From Amycolatopsis sp. CA-126428 (GTDB taxonomy: Bacteria > Actinomycetota > Actinomycetes > Mycobacteriales > Pseudonocardiaceae), in assembly GCF_002904335.1 (NCBI RefSeq), contig NZ_PPHF01000010.1:124001-188000 (forward strand): a stretch of 64,000 nt of DNA, given 5' to 3'. Every line of letters starts with the position of its first letter. Positions within the stretch are counted from its first letter, which is position 1. Positions 47,857 through 56,800 of this stretch are shown here, piece by piece. Below the pieces are notes generated by a model that made no database searches, was not told the origin of the DNA, and was given only the letters and a program-made list of their open reading frames with translations. Made by a program: the position numbers and the translations under genes.

Positions 47857-47875
47857 GAGATCCTCCCAGTGGGCA

Positions 47876-47925
47876 AAACGGAGTCTGTAGTCCGCCTTGG
47901 ACGATACGGACTACAGACTCCGTTT
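47876..47925. repeat. 19-bp perfect inverted repeat, operator/terminator candidate
   Basis: The arm AAACGGAGTCTGTAGTCCG (47876-47894) is matched exactly by CGGACTACAGACTCCGTTT (47907-47925) across 12 bp. Each arm, extended by one base, is itself a partial palindrome (ACGGA...TCCGT), like two TetR operator copies. On the minus strand it ends in GTTTT and lies directly after the ankyrin gene, so it could also be its terminator. It is 20 bp from the SnoaL start. Confidence 0.65.
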
Positions 47926-47927
47926 GT

Positions 47928-49244
47928 CTACTTCAGCAGGTCCCGCGCGGCCGGTTGCCCGCACACCTCCGCCCACTTCTCCGGGGTGCTGTCGAAGATC
48001 GCGTCCCGCGCGCCGACGTCGGCGCCGTTTTCGACGAGCGTGCGGAGGACGTCGAGATGCCCGGACTGCGCGGCCAGGTGCAGCGCCGTGACGCCCTCGC
48101 CGTGGTTCGGGCCGCCGAACGTGCCGCGGAAGTTCACGTCGGCGCCGAGGTCGAGCAGCGTCCGGACGGCGTCGAGCCTGCCCTGCGCCGCCGCCCAGGC
48201 CAGCGCGGTGCCGCGGTAGACGTCGGCGTCCACCTCGGCACCCCGGGCGACGAGCGTTCTCAGCGCGTCGACCCGGTTGTTGCGCGCCGCCCAGGTGAGG
48301 GCTTCGTTCCTGACTTCGGCGGGGTCGTCCGCCGGCTGCCAGCGGGGGAAACCGCTGTGGGGGCGGTAGAAACCGCGGTGGGCGCCGCCGCGGCCCGAGG
48401 TCAGGAGTTGGTCGAGGGCGTCGATGTCGCCGAGCCCGGCCGCGACGCGCAGGTTGCCCGGCGCGCGGCTGTGCGCGGCCAAGGTCTCCGCGGCTTCGCG
48501 GTGGCCCCAGAACAGGGCGACGACCAGGGGCGTGCCGCCGTCGCCGCGGGCCGAGACGTCGACGGGTGCGCCGTGCCGCAGGAGCAGGTCGAGCAGGAGC
48601 GGCAGGTTGCTGTAGGCGGCTTGGTGCAGGGGTGTCCAGCCGTGGACGTTGCCGCGGGCCGGGTCGGCGCCGTGGTCGAGGAGGATCCGGCTGAGCCGCT
48701 CGTCGTGCGTGGCGCCGGCCATGCCGAGCAGGTCGTTGCCGTTGGTGCCACGGGCGTCGACGAGCCCTGGGAACTCGCCGAGCAGCGTTTCGAGCCGCTC
48801 GGGATCCCGTGCCTCGATCGCCCGGTACGCGCGGGCGAACGGCTCACCACTGTCCACAAGAGACTTGACGTGGTCGCGAAGTGCTTTCCAGGAACCGAAA
48901 CCGTGCTCGCGGGCGACGACCGCGCGGGCGCCGTCTCGGGTGAGCGGCTGGTCCCAGCGGGCGAACGGCTCCTTCACGCCGGGCGTCTCGTCCTCGGCCG
49001 AGGCGAGCAGCCCGAGCGCGCGTTCGGCGTAGTAGCCGACGTCCTGGTGATACGGGTGCTGCAGGGTTTCCCCGTGCTCGGTGACGCGCCGGACGTAGGC
49101 CTGAAGCTTCGGCCAGCTCGGGAACCCGTGGTCCCGCGCGATCCGGAACTGCGCTTCGGCGAGTTTGACGCCTTCGGCGCGCGCGAGGTCCTTTGCGCGC
49201 TTGCGCAGCTGGTCCAGGCTGGGTTTCGCGGGCAGCGTGCCCAT
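47928..49244 (-). CDS. Ankyrin-repeat protein
   Basis: 438 aa. The N-terminal 120 residues hold LDQLRKRAKDLARAEGVKLA, FRIARDHGFPSWPKLQAYVR and a second ARAVVAREHGFGSWKALRDH segment, a repeated short motif found ahead of actinobacterial ankyrin proteins. From about residue 165 five or more ankyrin-like repeats follow (GNVHGWTPLHQAAYSNLPLL, DGGTPLVVALFWGHREAAET, YRGTALAWAAAQGRLDAVRT, GVTALHLAAQSGHLDVLRTL). A protein-binding scaffold; the partner is unknown. Start ATG 49244 with GGAAGGAGG; an in-frame extension to 49472 runs through the repeat array and is rejected. Confidence 0.87.
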   Translation of the reverse strand: MGTLPAKPSLDQLRKRAKDLARAEGVKLAEAQFRIARDHGFPSWPKLQAYVRRVTEHGETLQHPYHQDVGYYAERALGLLASAEDETPGVKEPFARWDQPLTRDGARAVVAREHGFGSWKALRDHVKSLVDSGEPFARAYRAIEARDPERLETLLGEFPGLVDARGTNGNDLLGMAGATHDERLSRILLDHGADPARGNVHGWTPLHQAAYSNLPLLLDLLLRHGAPVDVSARGDGGTPLVVALFWGHREAAETLAAHSRAPGNLRVAAGLGDIDALDQLLTSGRGGAHRGFYRPHSGFPRWQPADDPAEVRNEALTWAARNNRVDALRTLVARGAEVDADVYRGTALAWAAAQGRLDAVRTLLDLGADVNFRGTFGGPNHGEGVTALHLAAQSGHLDVLRTLVENGADVGARDAIFDSTPEKWAEVCGQPAARDLLK

Positions 49245-49399
49245 GGTGCCTCCTTCCCTCGACGCCCGTGGTCCGCCGGCACCGGGCAGGAAAGAGGTGC
49301 GGAGCTGGTGGTGCGGTGAAACGGGGGTGGGCTCGGCCCTTTCCGCGGACGGGACGCGGCCCGCACCGCGCCCCGCCACCCTACCCCCGCGTGAAGGAA

Positions 49400-49580
49400 G
49401 GGTCATCACGCGTGATTGGCGGGTCGACTCGCGTGATTGAAGGGTCGACTCGCGTGATGGGAAGGTCGACACGGCGAAGCTGGGGCTCGTCGCCGTGTCG
49501 TCGCCTCAATCACGCGTGTCGGCTTCCCGATCACGCGTGTCGGCTTTCTGATCACGTGAGTCGACCCCTGAATCACGGGC
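49400..49580. repeat. Palindromic array of 21-bp-phased repeats
   Basis: Left: four units at exact 21-bp spacing starting at 49400, 49421, 49442 and 49463, core GGGTCGACTCGCGTGATTGA. Centre: hairpin CGACACGGCGA / TCGCCGTGTCG. Right: inverted units with ATCACG at 49509, 49530, 49551 and 49572, again exactly 21 bp apart. The total is about 180 bp, mirror-symmetrical. It fills most of the 328-bp gap between the 5' end of the ankyrin gene and the 3' end of the LLM gene, and touches the latter's stop codon. Confidence 0.8.
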
Positions 49581-50397
49581 GGAGGTCGGCCAAGAGGCGG
49601 TAGGACTTCTCCGTGCGGGCCAGGACCTGGACGCAGACGTGGTCGGCGCCCGCGTCGAGGTGGGCCTGGATCCGGGTGGCCGCCGCCTGCTCGCCGGTGG
49701 CGACGATGGCGTCGACCAGGCGATCGCTGCCGCCGTCGGCCAGGTCGGCGTCGGTGAAGCCGAGCCGGCGCAGGTTCGCCTGGTGGTGCGGGGCCTGCCG
49801 GACGTACAGGCCCACGTGCTCGCGCGCCGCTTCGCGGGCGGCCTCCGGCGGGGCGTCGAGGATCACCGCCTGCTCGACCGCCAGGTACTTGCCCGGTCCG
49901 AGCCGCTCCCGCGCGAGCGCGGTGTGCTCCGGCGGGACGAAGTACGGGTGCGCGCCGTCCGCGCGTTCGGCCGCCAGGTCGAGCGCCCGGGGGCCGAGCG
50001 CGGCGATCAGCCGCCGGGGCCGCGGCGACGGCGGTGGCAGGGCGGGCAGCTCGGCCTCGTCCATCCCGGTGAGGTACTCGCGCATCGCCGAAATCGGCCG
50101 TGCGCCCGGGAAGTGGCCACCGAGGCCGACGGCGAACCGGCCGGGGTAGGCCTCGCCGAGCGCCCGGGTCGCCGCCTCCGCCGTGATCGGGGCGCGGCGG
50201 TCGAACCGCGCGATCCCGGTGGCCACGGTGAGCCGGGACGTCGCCGCCAGGAGCAGGGCCGCCTGCGTGAACGCGTCCCGGCCGGCGTACTCGCCGAACC
50301 AGAGCGCGTCGAAGCCGAGTTCCGCCACCTCGGCGGCCGTTTCGCGGACCGCGCCGATCGGGGCGCCGTCGAAGAACCGCCAGATCCCGACACTCAT
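49573..50397 (-). CDS. LLM-class (luciferase-like, F420- or FMN-dependent) oxidoreductase
   Basis: 274 aa. MSVGIWRFFDGAPIGAVRET, AELGFDALWFGEYAGRDAFT, TSRLTVATGIARFDRRAPIT, YPGRFAVGLGG and RRLIAALGPRALDLAAERAD follow the bacterial luciferase-like TIM barrel, and the end DRLVDAIVATGEQAAATRIQ, AHLDAGADHVCVQVL fits the probable F420-dependent TIGR03620-type group. Hydride-transfer substrate unknown. The ATG overlaps the stop of the upstream paralogue (ATGA). Confidence 0.88.
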   Translation of the reverse strand: MSVGIWRFFDGAPIGAVRETAAEVAELGFDALWFGEYAGRDAFTQAALLLAATSRLTVATGIARFDRRAPITAEAATRALGEAYPGRFAVGLGGHFPGARPISAMREYLTGMDEAELPALPPPSPRPRRLIAALGPRALDLAAERADGAHPYFVPPEHTALARERLGPGKYLAVEQAVILDAPPEAAREAAREHVGLYVRQAPHHQANLRRLGFTDADLADGGSDRLVDAIVATGEQAAATRIQAHLDAGADHVCVQVLARTEKSYRLLADLRP

Positions 50398-51293
50398 CGG
50401 AGCACCTCCGGGGCCAGCTCGGCCAGGATGTCCACAGTGGATTCGAACGTGGCCGCCGACGGCGTCAGCAGCACGTGGTCCGCGCCCGCGTCCCGGAGCT
50501 CGGCGAGCCGTTTCGCGATGGTCGGCGCGTCGCCCCAGAGGACGAGGTCGTCGACGAACCGGTCGCTGGGCCCGGCGATGTCGGCGTCGGTGTAGCCGAG
50601 CCGTTTCCAGCCCGCCAGGTACACCGTGATGTGGTACTGCCGCGACTGCGCCACCCGGCGCCGCACGCTCTCGCGAGCGTCCTCGCGGCTGCCGACCAGC
50701 ACGGTCTGCTGCGGGATCAGCAGCTTGTCCGGCCCGAGGATCTCGCGGGCGTACGGCGTGTGCGAGACGGGTTGGGCGAACGGGTGCGCGCCGTCCGCGT
50801 GGTCGCGGGACAGCTCCAGCATCTTCGGCCCGACGGCGGCCAGCACCCGGGGAAACGCCACTGGCGAAGGGCTTTCGGCTTCCGTGGCGTCCATTTCGGA
50901 CAGGTACGCCCGCATCCGGTCGATCGGCCGGTAGTCCTCGCCGAGCTTCGCCGCCTGGAACGCGTGCCCGGCACCGATGCCGAGCACGAACCGGCCGGGG
51001 TGGGCCTGGGTGAGCGTGGCGCCGCCCTTGTGCGCGGTCGTCCCGCGCCGGGCCCACAGGTTCGCGATGCCGGTGCCGAGCACGACGTCGGGCACGGTCG
51101 CGAGCAGGTCGCCGAAGTGGGCGAAGACCTCCCGCGTGCCGGGTCCTTCGCCGCTCCAGACCGAGCGGTAGCCGGCGTCGGCGAGGCGCCGCGTGGCCGC
51201 GCGCTCGACGTCGGGCGGGGGTTGCATGGGCGCGCTCGGCAACCAGGCGCCGATCGCGCCGAGCCGGGTCCGCGTGTCTTCGATCAGGGTCAT
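50394..51293 (-). CDS. LLM-class F420-dependent oxidoreductase
   Basis: 299 aa, paralogue of the following gene. LADAGYRSVWSGEGPGTREV, GTGIANLWARRGTTAHKGGA, HPGRFVLGIGAGHAFQAAKL, RVLAAVGPKMLELSRDHADG, KRLGYTDADIAGPSDRFVDD and RDAGADHVLLTPSAATF align motif by motif with the neighbour, so the pair arose by duplication and may form a heterodimer. Divergent from the TetR regulator with a double palindrome in between, so probably its target. Confidence 0.9.
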   Translation of the reverse strand: MTLIEDTRTRLGAIGAWLPSAPMQPPPDVERAATRRLADAGYRSVWSGEGPGTREVFAHFGDLLATVPDVVLGTGIANLWARRGTTAHKGGATLTQAHPGRFVLGIGAGHAFQAAKLGEDYRPIDRMRAYLSEMDATEAESPSPVAFPRVLAAVGPKMLELSRDHADGAHPFAQPVSHTPYAREILGPDKLLIPQQTVLVGSREDARESVRRRVAQSRQYHITVYLAGWKRLGYTDADIAGPSDRFVDDLVLWGDAPTIAKRLAELRDAGADHVLLTPSAATFESTVDILAELAPEVLR

Positions 51294-51314
51294 CCTCGAT
51301 CCCTCCAGTAAGCT

Positions 51315-51351
51315 GAGGCTGCCTCCGGTTAATATACGGAGGCAGCCTCCG
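51315..51351. promoter_or_regulatory. Double palindromic TetR operator
   Basis: GAGGCTGCCTCCG (51315-51327) and CGGAGGCAGCCTC (51337-51349) form a perfect 13-bp inverted repeat around an AT-rich GTTAATATA. Each arm is itself palindromic: GAGGC-T-GCCTC and CGGAGGC-A-GCCTCCG. This looks like two operator copies bracketing the divergent promoters of the LLM pair and the TetR gene. Confidence 0.72.
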
Positions 51352-51380
51352 ATTGGCTAGCCGGTATGGTCGGGAGTGCG

Positions 51381-51944
51381 ATGACCGACGTGAAACCGAT
51401 GCGCGCGGACGCCCGCCGCAACTACGAGCGCCTCCTCGAAGAGGCCCAACGCGCCTTCGCCGAACACGGCGTCGAGGCGTCCCTGGAGGACATCGCGCGC
51501 CGCGCCGGCGTCGGCATCGGCACGCTCTACCGGCACTTCCCGACCCGGGACGCGCTGCTCGAGACGCTCCTGCGCGCCCGCTTCGACGCCCAGGCCGAGC
51601 GGGCCCGCGAACTGCTCACCCACCCCGAGCCGCTGAACGCCCTGCAGGCCTGGCTCGCCGGGCTCGGGGACGCCACCGGCACCTTCCGCGGCCTGGCCGA
51701 GCTCACCGCGGACGCGCTGAACGACGAAACGTCCCGGTTGTACGAATCTTGCCACGCCATGCGCGAGGTCGGTTCCCAGCTGGTGGAACGGGCGAAGCGC
51801 GCGGGCGAACTCCGCGAGGACGTCACGGCGCACGAACTGCTTCTGTTGCTGCACGCGGCATCCTGGGCGGGCGGGCACCTGCCCGGCGAAGGGGGCATGC
51901 AGCGGCTGCTGGCCCTTGTTTTCGAGGGATTACGGGCGAGTTAA
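51381..51944 (+). CDS. TetR-family transcriptional regulator
   Basis: 187 aa. N-terminal HTH: ARRNYERLLEEAQRAFAEHG, ASLEDIARRAGVGIGTLYRH, FPTRDALLETLLRARF. The C-terminal domain is the type often seen beside flavin oxidoreductases. ATG at 51381 with GGGAG (51372-51376); the ATG at 51366 lacks a site. It probably represses itself and the divergent LLM pair through 51315-51351, and its effector may be the substrate of those enzymes (inference). Confidence 0.9.
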   Translation: MTDVKPMRADARRNYERLLEEAQRAFAEHGVEASLEDIARRAGVGIGTLYRHFPTRDALLETLLRARFDAQAERARELLTHPEPLNALQAWLAGLGDATGTFRGLAELTADALNDETSRLYESCHAMREVGSQLVERAKRAGELREDVTAHELLLLLHAASWAGGHLPGEGGMQRLLALVFEGLRAS

Positions 51945-52069
51945 CGCCGGGGGACGCCAAGGGCCGCCACCGCGCGTTAAACTCCGGCTCGACCGGGGCA
52001 CAACGACGTGCTTTGACCGTTTGTCGACACAGAGCGTCCTGGAAGTGACCAGATAGTGGGAGCCGCATC

Positions 52070-53668
52070 GTGAGCAAGCCCAATAAGCCCGTCGTCCTCA
52101 TCGCGGAGAAGCTCGCCCCCTCCGTGCTGAGTGTCTTCGGTGACGAGGTGGAGGTCCGGCACGTCGACGGCACGGACCGGTCCGCGCTGCTCGAGGCGGT
52201 GAAGAGCGCCGACGCGCTCCTGGTCCGCTCCGCCACCCAGGTGAACGCCGAGGTCTTCGCGGCCACCACGCAGCTCAAGGTGGTCGCCCGCGCCGGCGTC
52301 GGCCTCGACAACGTCGAGGTGCCCGCCGCGACCGAGCGTGGGGTCCTGGTCGTCAACGCGCCGACGTCGAACATCGTCTCCGCCGCCGAGCACGCCGTCG
52401 CCCTGCTGCTGTCGGTCGCGCGCCGCGTCCCGGCCGCCGACCAGAGCCTCCGCGGCGGCGAGTGGAAGCGCAGCTCGTTCTCCGGCGTCGAGCTGCAGGG
52501 CAAGACCATCGGTGTTGTCGGCCTCGGCAAGATCGGGCAGCTGTTCGCCCAGCGTCTCGCTGCCTTCGACACGAAGCTGATCGCCTACGACCCCTACGTC
52601 TCGGCCGCGCGCGCCGCGCAGCTGGGAATCGAGCTCGTCACCCTCGACGAGCTGCTGACCCGCGCCGACGCCATCTCCATCCACCTGCCGAAGACGCCGG
52701 AGACCAAGGGCCTCATCGACGCCGAGGCGCTGAAGAAGACCAAACCGGGCGTCATCATCGTGAACGCCGCCCGCGGCGGGCTCATCGTCGAAGAGGACCT
52801 GGCCGACGCGCTGCGCTCGGGCCACGTGGGCGGCGCCGGTGTCGACGTCTTCGTCAGCGAGCCGACCACGTCCAGCCCGCTGTTCGAGCTGGAGAACGTC
52901 GTCGTGACGCCGCACCTGGGCGCCTCCACGGCCGAGGCGCAGGACCGCGCGGGCACCGACGTCGCGAAGTCGGTGCTGCTGGCCCTGCGCGGCGACTTCG
53001 TGCCGGACGCGGTGAACGTCTCCGGCGGCGGGGCCGTCGGCGAGCACGTCCGCCCGTACCTGTCGCTGGTCCAGAAGCTCGGCCAGCTGCTGACGGCGCT
53101 CAACCCGACGTCGCCGACGTCGGTGACCGTGCAGGTCAAGGGCGAGATCTCCAACGAGGACACCGGCGTGCTGCAGCTCGCGGCGCTGCGCGGGGTGTTC
53201 ACCGGCGTGGTCGAGGACCAGGTCACGTTCGTCAACGCGCCGCAGCTGGCGGAGAAGCTGGGCGTGCAGGTCGAGCTGGAGACCGAGCCGGAGAGCCCCA
53301 AGTTCCGCAGCCTGGTCACCGTCCGCGCGGTGCACGCCGACGGCGCGGTGCTGACCGTGTCCGGTTCGGTCACCGGCCTGGACGAGGTCGAGAAGCTGGT
53401 CGAGGTCAACGGCCGCGGGTTCGACCTGCGGGCCGAGGGCACCGTGCTGCTGGTCGAGTACCCGGACCGCCCGGGCGTGATGGGCCGGGTCGGCACGCTG
53501 CTGGGCGAGGCGGGCATCAACATCGAGGCCGCGCAGATCAGCCAGACCACCGACGGCTCGGACGCGGTGATGCTGCTGCGCGTCGATCGCCACGTTGACG
53601 CGCACCTGCTGGAGCCGATCGGGGCTTCGGTCGGGGCGCACACGATCCGTGCGGTGGACTTCAACTGA
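52070..53668 (+). CDS. serA: D-3-phosphoglycerate dehydrogenase
   Basis: 532 aa, the long actinobacterial form. Substrate and NAD domains: VVARAGVGLDNVEVPAATER, GKTIGVVGLGKIGQLFAQRL, VIIVNAARGGLIVEEDLADA (Arg), VVTPHLGASTAEAQDRAGTD (His). Next comes the intervening ASB domain (about residues 320-455), then a C-terminal ACT domain (LLVEYPDRPGVMGRVGTLLG, AGINIEAAQISQTTDGSDA) that binds serine for feedback inhibition. First step of serine synthesis. GTG start with GGGAG eight nt before. A terminator follows. Confidence 0.97.
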   Translation: MSKPNKPVVLIAEKLAPSVLSVFGDEVEVRHVDGTDRSALLEAVKSADALLVRSATQVNAEVFAATTQLKVVARAGVGLDNVEVPAATERGVLVVNAPTSNIVSAAEHAVALLLSVARRVPAADQSLRGGEWKRSSFSGVELQGKTIGVVGLGKIGQLFAQRLAAFDTKLIAYDPYVSAARAAQLGIELVTLDELLTRADAISIHLPKTPETKGLIDAEALKKTKPGVIIVNAARGGLIVEEDLADALRSGHVGGAGVDVFVSEPTTSSPLFELENVVVTPHLGASTAEAQDRAGTDVAKSVLLALRGDFVPDAVNVSGGGAVGEHVRPYLSLVQKLGQLLTALNPTSPTSVTVQVKGEISNEDTGVLQLAALRGVFTGVVEDQVTFVNAPQLAEKLGVQVELETEPESPKFRSLVTVRAVHADGAVLTVSGSVTGLDEVEKLVEVNGRGFDLRAEGTVLLVEYPDRPGVMGRVGTLLGEAGINIEAAQISQTTDGSDAVMLLRVDRHVDAHLLEPIGASVGAHTIRAVDFN

Positions 53669-53679
53669 CGTAACCCTTT

Positions 53680-53713
53680 CGAAGGCCCCCTGTCACCCGG
53701 CAGGGGGCCTTCG
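53680..53713 (+). terminator. Terminator of serA
   Basis: CGAAGGCCCCCTG (53680-53692), loop TCACCCGG, exact complement (53701-53713): a 13-bp perfect stem. Confidence 0.88.
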
Positions 53714-53898
53714 CGGGCAATCACATTCACGTAACGGAGTCCTTTGCCTACGTAAGTAGGTGTTTTGGGGCATTAGGTTCTCCCCGCGAGGTTGAACCAC
53801 GCGTCGTCGAGGGCACGGCGCTGTGCCGCGCTTCACCGTCGGGGGTGTCAGGAGCGGCAGGCAGGTTCGGGTCCAGACCTCGAGTAAGGGGCCGACTC

Positions 53899-56800
53899 AT
53901 GAGCAGATCCCGCCTCCCCACGCGCGCCACGACGGCGGCCTTCGCCGTCGTTCTGGCGGCCGCGCTCGGGGCGCCGGTCGCGAGCGCCAGTCCTGAACGG
54001 GCACAGCCTGATCAAGCACAGGGCGCGCAGCTCGCGGAAGGCGTTGCACCCGCCAAGATCGACGACGCGAAGCTGCAGGGGAAGCTGTCGCCGCGCCTGG
54101 GGGCCGCGCAGGGCCGGGTCACCGCGTTCGTCGAGCTGGCCAAGAAGCCGGCCGTCGACGCGTTCACCGCCACGCAGCCGCAGGGCAAGGAGCAGGCCAA
54201 GCGGGCCGCTCGCGCCGCCAAGGCGGACACCGCCGCCGCCGTGGACTCCGTCCTCGGCCAGCTGCGTGCGGGCAACGCCCAGCCGCAGGTCGTCACCCAG
54301 ACCGCCAACGCCGTTCCCGGCGTGGTCGTCACCGCCGACGCCGCGAAGCTGCGTGAGGTCGCGAAGCGGGCGGACGTCGTCGCGGTGCGCACGGTCGTGC
54401 CGAAGACCCGCACCAACGCCAGCGCCGAGCAGCTGACCAACACCCTCGCCGCCTGGCAGCAGACCGGCAAGTTCGGCGACGGCGTCCGCGTCGGCGTCAT
54501 CGACGACGGCATCGACTACACCCACGCCGACTTCGGCGGCCCCGGCACGCAGGCCGCCTACAAGGGTGTCGACAGCACCAAGCCGACCCCGCTCTTCCCG
54601 AGCGCCAAGGTCGTCGGCGGCACCGACCTCGTCGGCAACGACTACGACGCCGCGACGGCCGGCAAGACCACCCCGAAGCCGGACCCGAACCCGCTCGCCT
54701 GCGGTGAGCACGGCACGCACGTCGCCGGCACCATCGGCGGCTTCGGCGTCACCGCCGACGGCAAGACCTTCAAGGGCGACTACAAGAAGCTGGACGCCAA
54801 GAAGGTCGACGCGATGCAGATCGGCCCGGGCACGGCGCCGAAGTCGCTGCTCTACGCGATCAAGGTGTTCGGCTGCACGGGCTCGACGAACGTCACCTCG
54901 CAGGCCTTGGACTGGGCGCTGGACCCGGACGGCGACGGCGACTTCACCGACCACCTCGACATCGTCAACCTCTCGCTCGGCTCCGACTTCGGCGCGCCGG
55001 ACGACCCGGACTCGCTGTTCGTGCGCAAGCTCGTCGCGAACAACGTGCTACCGGTGATCTCCGCGGGCAACGGCGGCGACATCAACGACATCGCCGGCTC
55101 CCCGGGCAACACCCCCGAGGCGCTCACCGTCGCCAGCACGCGTGACGCGGGCATCCTGCGTGACGCCGCCGAAGTCAAGGCGCCCGCGACCGCGGCGGGC
55201 CAGAAGACCGGGCAGTACAGCCAGAACTACGCCGGCTACGACACCCTGGACCTGACGGCGCCGGTCGTCGCCCTTTCGGCGGCGAACGCGGCCGGTTGCG
55301 CGCCGTACTCCGCCGAGGACAAGGCGAAGGCGGCCGGCAAGTTCGTCTTCCTGGAGTGGGACGACAACGACTCGACCCGCGCCTGCGGTTCGGCGGCGCG
55401 GGCCAACAACGCGCAGGCCGCCGGGGCGAAGGGCGCACTGCTTTCGTCCACGTTGGAGCACTTCAGCGCGGGTATCGCGGGCAACGCGGCGATCCCGATG
55501 TTCCAGTTCACCGGGTCCGCGACGAAGACGCTGCGCGCGGCGCTCACCGCGGGCACGCTGCAGGTCCGGCTCTTCGGCACCGGCCGCGCCTCGATCCAGA
55601 CCTACGACAAGACGATCGTGGACACCCCGAGCTCGTTCACCTCGCGCGGCACCCGCGGCCCGGCGCTCAAGCCGGACCTCGCCGCGCCGGGTGACACGAT
55701 CACCTCGGCGTTCCGCGGCAGCGGCAACGGCCGGACCGTGCTCTCGGGCACGTCGATGGCCGCCCCGCACACCGCCGGCATCACCGCGCTCGTCCGCCAG
55801 TCGCACCCCGACTGGTCGGTCGAGGAGGTCAAGGCGTCCGTCATCGACACCGCCGGCCACGACGTCGGCGACGGCGCGGGCCACACCTACGCGCCGCAGC
55901 GCGTCGGCAGCGGCCGGATCGACGCCAAGGCGGCGCTGGACAACCAGGTGCTCGCCTACGTCGTCGACGACCCGGGCGCGGTCAGCGTCAGCTTCGGCAC
56001 CGTCGAGGCGTCCGGTCCGGTGACGCTGTCGAAGACGATCAAGCTCGTCAACAAGGGTGTCACGCCCGCCGAGTACTCCGTGGCCTACCAGGCGGTCAAC
56101 GCGCTGCCGGGCGTGGAGTACACAGTGGACAAGCCGTCGGTGAAGCTGACCCCGCGCGGCACCGCCAAGGTCAAGGTGACGCTGAAGATCGCCGACCCGA
56201 AGGCGCTGCGCAAGGTCATGGACCCGACCATGGCGGCCACCCAGGCCGGCCTGGCCCGGCAGTTCGTCGCGGACGCCTCCGGGCGCGTCGCCTTCACGCC
56301 CACCAGCGGGGCCACCGTGCCGCTGCGGGTGTCGGTCTACTCCGCACCGAAGCCGGTTTCGACGATTTCGACGCCGCCGTCGGTGAAGTTCGCGCCCGAC
56401 GCCACCCAGGCCGTGCTGAACCTGACCGGCAAGGGCGTCGACCAGGGCGCCGGCGCGCAGAAGTACCGCTCGCTGATCAGCGTGCTCGAGCTGCAGGCGG
56501 AGTCCCCGCAGCTGCCCGAGTGCGACGCGGACGTGGTCACCGACTGCACGCTGAACAAGACGGCCAAGGGCGGCGACCTCCGCTACATCGGCGCGGCTTC
56601 GACCGCTCCGCTGGCGAAGGCCCAGGGCGAGCCGGAGAACGCGATCCTCGCGTTCGGCCTGTCCACCTGGGGTGACTGGGCGAACATCGGCAGCAACACC
56701 TCGCCGTTCGTCGACATCGACACGACCGGGGACGGGCAGCCGGACTTCGAGACCTACGTGACCAAGGCGACGTCGACCGACGTGCTCCTGGCCACCACGG

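Noticed and set aside
49245..49472. N-terminal extension of the ankyrin protein through the repeat array
   Set aside because: It would translate the 21-bp repeats as low-complexity Ser/Arg peptide. The ATG at 49244 has a strong GGAAGGAGG site and a conserved N-terminus.
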